Shown piece after piece: positions 34,134 through 43,577 of a stretch of 64,000 bases of DNA. Positions within the stretch are counted from its first letter, which is position 1. Each line of letters starts with the position of its first letter. Under the pieces are notes generated by a model, which was given only the letters and a program-made list of their open reading frames with translations, searched no databases and was not told where the DNA came from. The stretch spans positions 434,001 through 498,000 of the forward strand of contig LFCN01000006.1 of NCBI GenBank assembly GCA_001189075.1. The letters run 5' to 3'. The stretch comes from Parcubacteria bacterium C7867-004. Its GTDB lineage: Bacteria; Patescibacteria; Paceibacteria; UBA9973; UBA2103. A program made the translations under genes and the position numbers.

Positions 34134-36107
34134 CTACCAGACCATCTCCCGGTCTTTCGCAAGACGGTAGAGCTTGTCCGTTTTCGTAAGACCGTACGCT
34201 TCATAGAACGGCTCGAAGTTTGAGAGCGGTCCATTAATACGGAAGAGTCCTGGCGAGTGCGGGTCCGTGAGTACCTGCATCTTCTCGAATTCGGGACGAG
34301 CATTCTCACGCTCGAACAAGGAGAATCCGAGAAAGAAGCGCTGTTCGGGAGTAAGGCCGTCGATATCCTTCCGGCCAGTCCGCCCAAGGTGCTGCTGGTA
34401 CGCATCGAACGCAATGGAGAGCCCGCCCAGATCAGCGATATTCTCGCCAAGCGTGAGCTTGCCGTTAACGTGTACGCCGTCCGCAACTTCGTACGTATCG
34501 AACTGCTTCTCGACTTTCTTTGCTTTAGCTTCGAAGCGTTTGCGATCTTCAGTGCTCCACCAGCTCTTCAGGTTTCCTTTGGCATCGAACTTCGATCCTT
34601 CGTCATCGAATCCGTGGGTTATCTCATGCCCGATAACCGTGCCTATCGCGCCGTAATTCATTGCGTCATCGTTCGTAAAGCTGAAGAACGGTGGCTGCAG
34701 GATAGCAGCAGGGAAGAGCATCTCGTTCATGTTCGGATCGTAGAACGCGTTCACCGTCTGCGGCGAGCAGTACCATTCCGTGCGGTCGACGGGCTTTAGG
34801 AGTTTCCGCATCGCGCGGCGGTGCTCGTATTCGTTCGTGCGGATGATATTCCCCACATAGTCGTCGGCACGGATAACGAGTCCTGCGAATGAGCGCCATT
34901 TATCCGGATATCCGATCTTGCGATTGAACGCGCCAAGCTTCTGAAGGGCTTTTTTCTTCGTTGCGGGAGTCATCCAGTCGAGCGAGCGGATCCTTGCTTC
35001 GTAGGCGGCAAAAAGATCATCAACAAGTTCGTTCATCTTCTTCTTCGCCTCTTTTGTGAAATGCTTTTTGACATAGAGCTGCCCGATGAGCTCGCCGAGG
35101 TTCCCGTTCACCACGCCGAGCACGCGGCGCCAGAGCGGCTTCATAGCGGTCATGCCCGTGAGTACCGTGCCGTAGAAGGAGAAGCTCTGCTTGATGAACG
35201 GGTCAGAGAGCGCGCCGGCGAAATCGTTCACGACATGAAAGGCGAGGTACGTCTTCCATTCAGCGAGCGGTACCGACTCAAGCATCAGGCTCGTCTTTAT
35301 GAGGAAGTCGGGCTGCATGACGATAAGGTACGGAGCCTTATCGCCCTGCGTGAGCTTCAAATACCGATCCCAGTCCGTGCTTGGTGCGAGCTTCCGGAGA
35401 GCGGCTCGTGACATCTTGTGATACGTCTTGTCCGGATCACGCATCTCTTCCTTCTTCATCGAAGCCTTGGCGAGGACAGTCTCGATTTTCATAACCGCTT
35501 CGCGCGCCTCGATCGCTTGCTTCTTGGTATGTCCCATGAGGACAAAGAGCTTTTCGATATGGATCACGTAGCCCTCGCGTATGCGCTTCGACTCCGCATC
35601 GTCCTTGAGGTAGTAGTCGCGATCAGGAAGTCCGAGGCCATCCTGAAACAGATGGAGTGCGTACCTCTCGGCATTCTTTGAGTCTTGTCCGACGCCTGAG
35701 CCCCAGACGACCCCGACCCCGATGCGGTGCAGGTGGGCAATAACCGATAGGAGATCGTCAGCGTCTTTCAGTGCTTCGATCTTCCTGAGGAGTTGCGCGA
35801 GCGGAGAAAGGCTGAGTTCGTTCCGTCGCTCCATATCCATGCCGGAACGGTAGAAGTCGCGGATGGTACGGTCGGGGCTCTTTGCGGGAAGCGAGCGCTT
35901 CCCGTCGAGCTCATCCAGAAGTGACCGCAGCTTCTTATCAGTCTCATACCTGAGGACCGTGAACGTGCCCCAACGCGACTCGTTCTTCGGGATTGGGTTC
36001 GCGTCCATCCATTTCCGGTTCGCATAGTGATAGAAGTCGTCCTGCGGGCGGATAGACGGTGTAAGCTCGCGAACGTCGTAGCCCCATGATGCCTTTTTCA
36101 TAGCCAT
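34134..36107 (-). CDS. M13 family zinc metallopeptidase (neprilysin/PepO-like)
   Basis: A 657-aa peptidase of short peptides. The zinc site VIGHEITHGFDDEGS supplies two His and the catalytic Glu. GENIADLGGL gives the third ligand, and DPHSPGLFRINGPLSN is the conserved C-terminal substrate-binding block. No signal peptide or anchor is visible, so it is predicted cytosolic. The start at 36107 is supported by a TATACT box (36115-36120) ending 7 nt upstream. It is divergent from alaS and could supply amino acids from peptides in a cell with few biosynthetic pathways. Confidence 0.93.
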   Translation of the reverse strand: MAMKKASWGYDVRELTPSIRPQDDFYHYANRKWMDANPIPKNESRWGTFTVLRYETDKKLRSLLDELDGKRSLPAKSPDRTIRDFYRSGMDMERRNELSLSPLAQLLRKIEALKDADDLLSVIAHLHRIGVGVVWGSGVGQDSKNAERYALHLFQDGLGLPDRDYYLKDDAESKRIREGYVIHIEKLFVLMGHTKKQAIEAREAVMKIETVLAKASMKKEEMRDPDKTYHKMSRAALRKLAPSTDWDRYLKLTQGDKAPYLIVMQPDFLIKTSLMLESVPLAEWKTYLAFHVVNDFAGALSDPFIKQSFSFYGTVLTGMTAMKPLWRRVLGVVNGNLGELIGQLYVKKHFTKEAKKKMNELVDDLFAAYEARIRSLDWMTPATKKKALQKLGAFNRKIGYPDKWRSFAGLVIRADDYVGNIIRTNEYEHRRAMRKLLKPVDRTEWYCSPQTVNAFYDPNMNEMLFPAAILQPPFFSFTNDDAMNYGAIGTVIGHEITHGFDDEGSKFDAKGNLKSWWSTEDRKRFEAKAKKVEKQFDTYEVADGVHVNGKLTLGENIADLGGLSIAFDAYQQHLGRTGRKDIDGLTPEQRFFLGFSLFERENARPEFEKMQVLTDPHSPGLFRINGPLSNFEPFYEAYGLTKTDKLYRLAKDREMVW

Positions 36108-36114
36108 ATAGCGC

Positions 36115-36120
36115 AGTATA
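36115..36120 (-). promoter_or_regulatory. -10 promoter of the M13 peptidase gene
   Basis: TATACT on the minus strand, 7 nt before the ATG. Confidence 0.5.
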
Positions 36121-36143
36121 TCGAACGTGGTATCTTCTTACTA

Positions 36144-38060
36144 ATGAAGGTATCAGAGGTCAGGAAACGATTCCTCGCTTTTTATGAGGCGAGAGGGCAC
36201 GTGATCATACCCTCGGCACCGATAGTGCCGGGCAATGACCCGACCACGCTTTTCACTTCAAGCGGTATGCAGCCCTTGTTGCCGTATTTCCTCGGAAAGG
36301 ATCACCCGGAAGGTAAGCGGGTCGTGAATTCCCAGCTATCCTTCCGTGCGGGCGACATAGAAGAGGTGGGAGACAACCGTCACACGACGTTCTTCGAGAT
36401 GCTCGGCAACTGGTCCTTCGGCGACTATTTCAAGCAAGAGCAGCTGCCCTGGATATTCGAATTCCTTACGAGTCCCGATACCGGATTCGGCATCGACCCT
36501 TCGAAACTGTATGTAACGGTATTTTCGGGCGACAAGGAAGCAGGTATCGAGCTTGATACCGAAGCAATAGATATATGGAAGCGACTCTATAAGGAACAGG
36601 GCATCGATGCCGGATTCGCGGACATCGGTTCCGAGGAGCATGGCTACGAGCGCGGCATCAAAGAGGGCGAGCGCATCTTCGCCTACGAAGCAAAGAAGAA
36701 CTGGTGGAGCAGGTCAGGCGTACCCGCTAACATGCCTGCGGGAGAGCCGGGCGGACCGGACTCCGAGCTATTCTATGATTTCGGCACGCCGCATGACCCG
36801 AAATGGGGAGCACACTGCCATCCGAACTGCGATTGCGGCCGCTTCGTGGAGATCGGAAACTCCGTCTTCATGCAGTTCATGAAAAAGGACGACGGCTCGT
36901 TCGAGGAGCTGCCCAAGAAGAACATTGATTTCGGCGGCGGGCTCGAGCGTATCGCCATGGCAACCGTAGGACCGGACATATTCCTCCTCGATATCTTCGA
37001 CACTGCGCGCAGCGTGCTCGAAGAGCGATCCGGCAAGGCGTACGGCACGGACGCAGCCACTACGCGGTCGATGCGCATCATCCTCGACCATATGCGCGCA
37101 GCATCCTGCATGCTTGCTGAAGGCGTTCTTCCCGCAAACACGGAGGCAGGCTACGTGCTTCGTCGCCTCGTTCGCCGCTCCATACGAGAAGCAGATCGTC
37201 TGGGAATACGGGATGCCGTCCTTGCCGACGTCGCTAAGGGATACGGCGAGGCGTACGCGGATCACTACCCGCATATACTCGCGAACGCCGATCGTATACG
37301 CGATGAGCTCGCTAAGGAGGAGGCGCAGTTCAGGAAAACCCTCACCAACGGGATGCGGGAGCTTGAGAAGCTCGCAGGACGTGGATCTATTTCTCCGGAA
37401 GAGGTGTTCACGCTCTTCACGACCTACGGCTTCCCAATTGAGCTTACGGAGGAAATCGCGAACGAACGCGAAATCGAGCTCGATCTGACCGAAGTGATGA
37501 AACTCATGGAAAAGCATCAGGAGACATCACGCGCCGGAGGAGCGCAGCGCTTCGCCGGCGGACTTGCCGATCATGCCGAGCAGACCGTCCGATATCACAC
37601 CACCCATCACATCCTTCTGAAAGCGCTTCAGATGGTGCTTGGCGACGAAGTGAAGCAGCGCGGGAGCAATATCACTTCCGAGCGGCTTCGCATCGATTTC
37701 TCTTCGCCCGGCAAGATGACCGACGAGCAGAAAGCGGAAGTAGAGAAGATCGTGAACGAGCTTATCTATAAGGATATGCCGGTTACGCGCACGGTTATGC
37801 TGCGAGAGGAGGCGGAGAAGCTCGGCGCACAGATGGAGTTCGGCGTGAAGTATCCGGACATGGTTTCGGTCTATTCGGTCGGTCCGGCTCACGCGACGAC
37901 CGACGCGCCCGATATCCCAAACGCGTTCTCGCTCGAGTTCTGCGGCGGTCCGCATGTGTCGAACACAAGCGAAATCCATGACGGCGACAAGAGATTCAAG
38001 ATACAGAAAGAAGAAGCGGTCGCTTCAGGCATCCGTCGTATAAAAGCAGTATTGGCGTAG
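36144..38060 (+). CDS. alaS: alanyl-tRNA synthetase lacking the C-Ala domain
   Basis: Class II synthetase for tRNA-Ala, 638 aa against about 875 in most bacteria. The aminoacylation domain (FTSSGMQPLLPYFLG, RHTTFFEMLGNWSFGDYF) and the editing domain with its zinc ligands (HTTHHILLKAL, FCGGPHVSNT) are present. The protein ends right after editing, without the oligomerisation and tRNA-elbow-binding C-Ala part. It probably works as a monomer. Both tRNA-Ala genes in the window keep the G3-U70 identity pair it reads. Confidence 0.95.
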   Translation: MKVSEVRKRFLAFYEARGHVIIPSAPIVPGNDPTTLFTSSGMQPLLPYFLGKDHPEGKRVVNSQLSFRAGDIEEVGDNRHTTFFEMLGNWSFGDYFKQEQLPWIFEFLTSPDTGFGIDPSKLYVTVFSGDKEAGIELDTEAIDIWKRLYKEQGIDAGFADIGSEEHGYERGIKEGERIFAYEAKKNWWSRSGVPANMPAGEPGGPDSELFYDFGTPHDPKWGAHCHPNCDCGRFVEIGNSVFMQFMKKDDGSFEELPKKNIDFGGGLERIAMATVGPDIFLLDIFDTARSVLEERSGKAYGTDAATTRSMRIILDHMRAASCMLAEGVLPANTEAGYVLRRLVRRSIREADRLGIRDAVLADVAKGYGEAYADHYPHILANADRIRDELAKEEAQFRKTLTNGMRELEKLAGRGSISPEEVFTLFTTYGFPIELTEEIANEREIELDLTEVMKLMEKHQETSRAGGAQRFAGGLADHAEQTVRYHTTHHILLKALQMVLGDEVKQRGSNITSERLRIDFSSPGKMTDEQKAEVEKIVNELIYKDMPVTRTVMLREEAEKLGAQMEFGVKYPDMVSVYSVGPAHATTDAPDIPNAFSLEFCGGPHVSNTSEIHDGDKRFKIQKEEAVASGIRRIKAVLA

Positions 38061-38101
38061 TAGAGGAGTACGTGGGTGCGACTGATTATATAGAAAAGAA
38101 A

Positions 38102-38127
38102 AAAGGCGACCCGCGAGGATCGCCTTT
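38102..38127. terminator. terminator between alaS and the RTX protease
   Basis: AAAGGCGA pairs with TCGCCTTT. The long T-run lies on the minus-strand side, so it mainly serves the RTX protease gene. Confidence 0.8.
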
Positions 38128-38155
38128 AGCTCAATGAGATCGTGGGCGGGTAGGG

Positions 38156-39907
38156 TTACCCGAACACGATCCATCCAGCTTGCAAGGAGCTCAGTGCGAC
38201 ACCTTCAAGCACCACGTGTTCGCCCGACCCGAAGGTCAGGACCGTGTCGACCCCCGATTGGGCGGCCGAATAGGTGATTCCAGCATCCAAGAGGACCTGG
38301 TCACCTTGCGAAGCGCTGAAGCCGATGACTCTATCGTCGCTGCCATTGGCAGAGAAATGGAACCTGTCGGCGCCGTCGCCCCCGGTGAGGGTGTCGTTGC
38401 CCTTGTCGCCGGAGAGGTAGTCGTTACCGGCCTCTCCATAGAGGCGGTCGTTATCCTGACCGCCGTAGATCATGTCGCTGCCGGCCCCGCCATAGACGGT
38501 GTCGTTGCCGACGTTGCCGTGCAGCTGGACGTCGTCACCTTCGTCTCCAAAGACAACGTCATCCCCTTTGCCGCCAAGCACGACGTCAGCGCCAGCATCA
38601 CCGTGAACGGTGTCGTTGCCGACGTTGCCGTTGATGCTGTCGTTGCCGTTCAGACCGCTAACGTAGTCATTTCCGTCAGCGCCCCAGAGGACGTTATCGG
38701 AAACGTTACCGATGATGCTGTCGTTGCCGGAGCCGCCGACGGCATTCTCGATCACTGTCGTGAGCGAGATGCCGATGTTGCCCTGGTAGCCGCCGACGGA
38801 AGAGAATCCGCCGGACGAAAGGTCCAGGGTTTGCGACATGGCGTACAGCGAGGCATCGAGGGTGTCGATGCCGCCTGCGTCGTAGATCGTGAACGCGACG
38901 CGCGGCCCATAGGTAGCGAAGTCGAAGAACGAGCCTACCGTGCTGTGGAAGCCGTAGGTCGAATTGCCCGTACGGGTCGTAGTGTTGACCCCGTACAGCA
39001 TCTGCAACGCGACGATGTCGGCCATCTGAGGCGTGAGGATGCTGTTGTGCAGATCCGCGCCCATCCAACCGAAATCACTCAGCACCGAGAATTGCAGTCC
39101 GTCGTTGGCGAACACGTTGCTCACCCCGTACTGGGGCGAAGCGTTGTACGGGCCGGGATGCCCAAGACCAAGCGCATGCCCGAGTTCGTGCAGATTGATC
39201 TGGAACACCATCGAGTTGAACGACGATCCGGTAACGAAGTCGCTACTGATCGTGATCTTGCCGTTCCCACCAGTCGCGATCCCCGTCCCCTTGTTGGAGT
39301 AGACGATATCTGCGCCCGCGGCATTCGCCACGGACGTGAAGTTGATGTTCGCGACGTCGCTGAACACCTCCTGCGCCTTCTGAGCGTACATTTGCTCGAC
39401 GGGCGTCAGGTCCGCATAGAAGACCGTGAGGTTCAGTTTCGTGAACGGGTGCAAGATCGACTTCCAGAAGTCGCCGATCATCATGGCAGCCATTTCAGTT
39501 GCCGAGACGTACGGCTTCGCGGCGACCAGGTAAGTGCCGGTCGCAGCCGCGTTCGAAGAACGCGCTTCGAGGAAGAAGTCGCCCGATGAGCCAGCGGTGT
39601 AGTTGATGAACGGGTTGGCGCCGACCGTGTAATCGGCCGCCGCAACCACGTTGCCGAGAGAATCCCGGAGAGTGATGGCAGGACGGTTCAAGGTCCCGCC
39701 AGGAGGGCCGGTATTCGTCTGCACGTCGCCGCCGATAGAGAGGAGGTACCGCTGCCCTTGGGTAAGGGTAATGCGGAACCAGTCGGTATCGCCGCCGAAC
39801 TGCACGTTGCCGGTCATCGATCCACCGATGGCAATCCGTCCGGATGTGGTGAAGTCGTTGTCGAAATCGTCGCCAGCAATGGCGGCGTTCGTCATTGCAA
39901 GGTACAT
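38156..39907 (-). CDS. serralysin-like (M10) metalloprotease with RTX repeats
   Basis: A 583-aa predicted secreted protease. The N-terminal ~150 residues resemble a pre-peptidase/PPC domain (GDTDWFRITLTQGQRYLLSI). The zinc site is HELGHALGLGH at residues 240-250. The segment where a Met-turn is expected reads FSVLSDFGW, so the Met is replaced. About a dozen GGxGxDxUx calcium-binding nonapeptides follow, then a short tail like type I secretion signals. There is no signal peptide. I start at MYLAMTNAAI because aaggagat precedes it by 7 nt. This family is typical of proteobacteria and out of place here; no type I secretion genes are nearby. Confidence 0.85.
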   Translation of the reverse strand: MYLAMTNAAIAGDDFDNDFTTSGRIAIGGSMTGNVQFGGDTDWFRITLTQGQRYLLSIGGDVQTNTGPPGGTLNRPAITLRDSLGNVVAAADYTVGANPFINYTAGSSGDFFLEARSSNAAATGTYLVAAKPYVSATEMAAMMIGDFWKSILHPFTKLNLTVFYADLTPVEQMYAQKAQEVFSDVANINFTSVANAAGADIVYSNKGTGIATGGNGKITISSDFVTGSSFNSMVFQINLHELGHALGLGHPGPYNASPQYGVSNVFANDGLQFSVLSDFGWMGADLHNSILTPQMADIVALQMLYGVNTTTRTGNSTYGFHSTVGSFFDFATYGPRVAFTIYDAGGIDTLDASLYAMSQTLDLSSGGFSSVGGYQGNIGISLTTVIENAVGGSGNDSIIGNVSDNVLWGADGNDYVSGLNGNDSINGNVGNDTVHGDAGADVVLGGKGDDVVFGDEGDDVQLHGNVGNDTVYGGAGSDMIYGGQDNDRLYGEAGNDYLSGDKGNDTLTGGDGADRFHFSANGSDDRVIGFSASQGDQVLLDAGITYSAAQSGVDTVLTFGSGEHVVLEGVALSSLQAGWIVFG

Positions 39908-40096
39908 ATTCGATCTCCTTTGACCGTATTGGGTCGCTAGACCCGCAAGTATCGAATGTGGGCTCTTTTTACCACGTATTAAACGTATTGTCGAGAATGT
40001 TATCCCCATATGCAGAGAGATGCTGCAAGACCACCCGACCCGCGATCCGCAGCTGAACATGCGCAGGATTCAGGCACCGATTGAACTGGAACGCCC

Positions 40097-40105
40097 TGGT
40101 ATACT
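40097..40105 (+). promoter_or_regulatory. extended -10 promoter of the FtsA/PilM-like gene
   Basis: TGGTATACT ending 9 nt before the ATG at 40115. Confidence 0.6.
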
Positions 40106-40114
40106 CTATCTACT

Positions 40115-41308
40115 ATGGGTCTTTTTTCATTCGGTAAGAAAACTGAATCGATAGCGCTGATCGATATCGGTTCCGGCTCTATCGGTGGCGGGTACGCGCA
40201 CTTCTCGGAGGGAGCTATACCCGTCATGTATTACAGCGTGCGCATCCCCATAGAAGCTGCCGAGGGAGAGGAATTGACCGATGCGATGCTTCGGACACTT
40301 CTAACGGTCGAACAGTTACTGACTCATGAAGGAGCGCCCGCGATGCGACGCGAGACCGGCAGCGGCCATGCCGACCGTATCCTCGTATCACTCGGAGCAC
40401 CCTGGCAGGAGACGAAGGTGGTCACGAAGCATATCCAGCAACCACACCCGTTCCTTATCACGCCCGCACTCCTTACGAACGCAGCTAACGAAATAGCGGG
40501 AGATCAGCCTGGTCGAGTCGAGTCGGGACGTTCGGTCATAGCGACCATCCTTAACGGGTACGAGATAGGGGAGCCGTTCGGAAAGCGTGCGAACCGTGCG
40601 GACTTCGTAATCCTTTCCTCGAGCGTCGATAAGAGAGCGCACGACGCGGTGCGCAAATCGCTCCGGCACGCGTTCCATGCGCACGATATTGAGGTTACTG
40701 CCTTCGCTCCTGCTGCGTACGCGGTATTCCGCGACCTCTATCCACACCAGAAGGATTTCATTATCCTCGACGTATCCGGAGCAGCAACCGACGCCGCCTT
40801 CGTAAAGCGGGGACTGCTTTCGGGCGTCACATCCGTGCCGCACGGACTCGATAACCTTTTCAAGGCTTCCCGAGAAGCGGCGCAATCGGCAGCTCCTGCC
40901 GCCTCAGCGATTAACTTGCTTGATAAGAGCGGGAGCGACGAGTTCACGGCTCGATCAGCAGAGGCACAGCGTGAATGGCTCGGGGGATTACGCGACGTGT
41001 TCGCTGCCTTCGCAGCCGAGCAGGCGCTCCCGCGAACGCTCTTTCTCATGGCTGACGACGGCGCCCGTGATTTCCTCAAGCGCATTCTTGAATCCAGCGA
41101 ACTGCGGAGCCTGTGGCTGAGCGAAGAACCGCTCTCGATCGTTCCGGTCTCTTCGCAGAACCTTTCGACCCGCGTGAGCGCTCGCGGACTTGCAACTGCC
41201 GATCTGTTTCTCGGTATCCTCGCACTCTTTCACGCAAAGGGCGCAGGTGAGCTGCCTCCGGATGAGAGCACCGAAGACGTGCCTGTTATACACGAAACTG
41301 AAGCATAG
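40115..41308 (+). CDS. actin-fold ATPase, FtsA/PilM-like
   Basis: A 397-aa protein. The two phosphate-binding segments of the actin fold are visible: IALIDIGSGSIGGGY at the N-terminus and IILDVSGAATDAAFVKRG in the middle. The region between them could be an SHS2-type insertion. It precedes a single-pass membrane protein, the order expected for a PilM-type cytoplasmic partner of a membrane assembly. Whether it serves pili, division or another envelope machine cannot be decided here. Confidence 0.7.
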   Translation: MGLFSFGKKTESIALIDIGSGSIGGGYAHFSEGAIPVMYYSVRIPIEAAEGEELTDAMLRTLLTVEQLLTHEGAPAMRRETGSGHADRILVSLGAPWQETKVVTKHIQQPHPFLITPALLTNAANEIAGDQPGRVESGRSVIATILNGYEIGEPFGKRANRADFVILSSSVDKRAHDAVRKSLRHAFHAHDIEVTAFAPAAYAVFRDLYPHQKDFIILDVSGAATDAAFVKRGLLSGVTSVPHGLDNLFKASREAAQSAAPAASAINLLDKSGSDEFTARSAEAQREWLGGLRDVFAAFAAEQALPRTLFLMADDGARDFLKRILESSELRSLWLSEEPLSIVPVSSQNLSTRVSARGLATADLFLGILALFHAKGAGELPPDESTEDVPVIHETEA

Positions 41309-41400
41309 GAGCGTGGTTATACCCACGCGCGTCTTTCGTAGCCGTAAAGGTTGTATACTTGTGTACATAGTAAGGGCATAGACGCTTTCTGATAGTTTTC

Positions 41401-42705
41401 ATGAACAAGAACCTGAACGACATCATCCCGCCGTCGCGCCGACGCATTCTCGAAGAATCCGGTGCGCTTCCTCCGCAAGCTCCAGTTAGCATGCCAACGC
41501 CCGCACCTGCACCCATGGCAATGCACGACGACCATGCTCCATCCCCGAGTAGCTACACCCGCTCGATGTCTCCGCGCGGAGGTCGTTCGTTCCCGTACGG
41601 AACCCTTATCGCCGCACTCGTCGTTATCGGCCTTTCGGTCGGAGCGCTATTCGCGTTCTCCGGAGCCAAGGTGAACATTACTCCCGCCATGAACACCGTG
41701 ACAGTAGCGGGTGATTTCATCTCCACACTCTCAACAGGGGATCTTCCGTTTGAGGTCATTACCGTAGAGAAGGTCGCGACCGCGAACGTCGATAGTGAGG
41801 GTACTGAGACGGTTAATCAGGCGGCACAGGGTGCTATTACCATCATGAACAAGCAGCCGAATTCTCAGCAGCTCATCAAGAACACCCGTTTCCAGACCCC
41901 TGACGGCCTGGTGTTCCGCATTCGGGATTCCGTGACCATTCCGGCGAGCAAGAACGGCACTCCCGGCGCAATAAAGACCAATGTATACGCTGACGCGGCT
42001 GGCGAGCAGTATAATGTTGGGGCAACGACCTTTACAGTTCCCGGTCTTAAAGGCAACGCTAGCTTCGATCTCGTAACGGCAGTATCCGATGAGCCGATGA
42101 AAGGAGGGTTCGCTGGTCCGCGTCCGAACATCGGCCAGGCAACCCGTGAGGCGACTACCGCGAAGCTCAAGGAATCACTCGCCCCGGACATCGAGAAGGA
42201 ACTCGCAGATAAGGTCCAGGAGGGCTACGTGCTCTTGAATGGAGCAAGCCGTGTAACCTACACCGATGAACCGGACTCAGCCGCAGCGGGAGGAAAAGTA
42301 ACCATCGGCGCAAAGGCAGTGGCAACCGCGGTCGTATTCCCGGAAGCAGCGCTCGCTCGCGCAATCGCATACCAGACCATCGGAAGCTATTCCGGTCAGG
42401 ATGTCGAGCTCGGTGATCAGAAGGGGCTTACCCTTACGCCAACCGGAGACCTTCCGAGCGCCGGAACGGCAGAGTTCCCGTTCTCGCTTGCCGGCAACAG
42501 CGTTATCGTCTGGACCGTCGACACTGCAAAGATCGCAGGAGCGGTTTCAGGAAAGGGTCGCGACGCCGCACAGAGTATCCTTGCCGGGTTCCCAGAAGTT
42601 GAAATGGCCCAGTTAGTACTTCGTCCCTTCTGGTCCAGCACCTTCCCCCAGGACCCGGCGAAGATAAATGTCTCGGTCTCCTCGTCCGAAACCTCTAAAA
42701 AGTAG
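41401..42705 (+). CDS. baseplate-J-like single-pass membrane protein
   Basis: A 434-aa protein with a proline-rich cytoplasmic N-terminus (residues 1-60), one membrane helix (YGTLIAALVVIGLSVGALF), and a large extracytoplasmic region. The middle contains the baseplate J-like pattern (GAITIMNKQPNSQQLIKNTRF, TPDGLVFRIRDSVTIPA, GEQYNVGATTFTVPGLKG). Proteins of this type are recurrent in Patescibacteria. The upstream actin-fold gene is a likely functional partner. A TATACT box lies 41 nt before the ATG. Confidence 0.72.
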   Translation: MNKNLNDIIPPSRRRILEESGALPPQAPVSMPTPAPAPMAMHDDHAPSPSSYTRSMSPRGGRSFPYGTLIAALVVIGLSVGALFAFSGAKVNITPAMNTVTVAGDFISTLSTGDLPFEVITVEKVATANVDSEGTETVNQAAQGAITIMNKQPNSQQLIKNTRFQTPDGLVFRIRDSVTIPASKNGTPGAIKTNVYADAAGEQYNVGATTFTVPGLKGNASFDLVTAVSDEPMKGGFAGPRPNIGQATREATTAKLKESLAPDIEKELADKVQEGYVLLNGASRVTYTDEPDSAAAGGKVTIGAKAVATAVVFPEAALARAIAYQTIGSYSGQDVELGDQKGLTLTPTGDLPSAGTAEFPFSLAGNSVIVWTVDTAKIAGAVSGKGRDAAQSILAGFPEVEMAQLVLRPFWSSTFPQDPAKINVSVSSSETSKK

Positions 42706-42777
42706 GGTACTGAACCCCTTATTCCGCCCCTACTGTTGACGCTTTAGGCCGTACTTGGTAGGATACGAGAGCTTCAC

Positions 42778-42996
42778 ATGGAGGTAAGTAAAGACGAAGA
42801 ACCCGCGACGGGCACTGTTGAAGAAGTGCTCCCGAATTCCTTATTCAGGGTTCGGATGCCGTCGGGCGATCTTCTGCTCGCATACCTTGCAGGCAAGATG
42901 CGGTTGCATCGCATACGCGTATTGGTCGGCGACCGGGTAGAACTGGTTATCGATCCGTATGGCGGGCGGGCACGCATCGTGAGGCGACTTAGTTAA
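42778..42996 (+). CDS. infA: translation initiation factor IF-1
   Basis: A 72-aa OB-fold protein that binds the ribosomal A site during initiation. The family core is plain (GTVEEVLPNSLFRVRMPSGD, AGKMRLHRIRVLVGDRV). It leads the ribosomal protein/rpoA cluster, 11 nt before rpmJ. Confidence 0.95.
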   Translation: MEVSKDEEPATGTVEEVLPNSLFRVRMPSGDLLLAYLAGKMRLHRIRVLVGDRVELVIDPYGGRARIVRRLS

Positions 42997-43007
42997 TACG
43001 ATAAACG

Positions 43008-43124
43008 ATGAAAGTACGCGCATCAATCAAGGTCCAGCAGCCTGGAGACATCATCGTCCGTCGTCGCGGGCGTCTCTATCGTATCAACAAGCGCAATCCA
43101 CGCCGCAAGGCTCGCCAGGGCTAA
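43008..43124 (+). CDS. rpmJ: ribosomal protein bL36, zinc-free form
   Basis: A 38-aa ORF beginning MKVRASIKVQQPGDIIVRR and ending RRKARQG, the exact length and both termini of L36. The Cys3-His zinc ligands of the standard protein are absent, so this is a C-minus form. It sits in the conserved slot between infA and rpsM. Confidence 0.92.
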   Translation: MKVRASIKVQQPGDIIVRRRGRLYRINKRNPRRKARQG

Positions 43125-43170
43125 TTTCGTACCGTTTTACTACCATCCAACAAGACTCTCACTTCTACCT

Positions 43171-43551
43171 ATGCGTATCGCCGGTGTAACCCTTCCTGAT
43201 GACAAGCAGCTCGCGTACTCGCTGCCGCTGATTTTCGGCATCGGTCCGACACGCGCACTTTCAATTCTTAAGGAGGCGGGTATCAAGCCTACCCGCAAGG
43301 GCTCCGATCTCTCTGCAGACGAGGAGCAGCAGATCCGTCTTCTCGCTGAGGCCTACACTATTGAGGGTGAGCTCCGCCGTGAGGAAGGGAACAACGTAAA
43401 GCGCCTCAAGGACATCCGCTCCAAGCGCGGCATGCGTCATGAGCGCCGTCTTCCGGCTCGCAATCAGCGCACCAAGACTAACTCCCGCACCGTACGTGGA
43501 AACACCCGTAAGACTATGGGTTCGGGTCGCCGCACGCTTGAGAAGACATAA
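43171..43551 (+). CDS. rpsM: 30S ribosomal protein uS13
   Basis: A 126-aa protein of the small-subunit head that contacts the P-site tRNA and the B1 bridges. MRIAGVTLPDDKQLAYSL and the C-terminal MRHERRLPARNQRTKTN are diagnostic. First long gene after rpmJ. No Shine-Dalgarno sequence is seen. Confidence 0.97.
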   Translation: MRIAGVTLPDDKQLAYSLPLIFGIGPTRALSILKEAGIKPTRKGSDLSADEEQQIRLLAEAYTIEGELRREEGNNVKRLKDIRSKRGMRHERRLPARNQRTKTNSRTVRGNTRKTMGSGRRTLEKT

Positions 43552-43577
43552 TCCGCTGCTTTCACTACTAATTTCCT

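Noticed and set aside
38459..38740. Short GC-rich repeats considered as a CRISPR array or DNA repeat element
   Set aside because: They are the codons of the RTX nonapeptides, in phase with the protease frame, without constant repeat and spacer lengths.
38180..39589. A 469-codon open frame on the plus strand opposite the RTX protease
   Set aside because: It is the antisense shadow of the Asp/Gly-rich repeats. The minus-strand frame has the zinc motif, repeats, SD and terminator, while the plus frame shows no domain.
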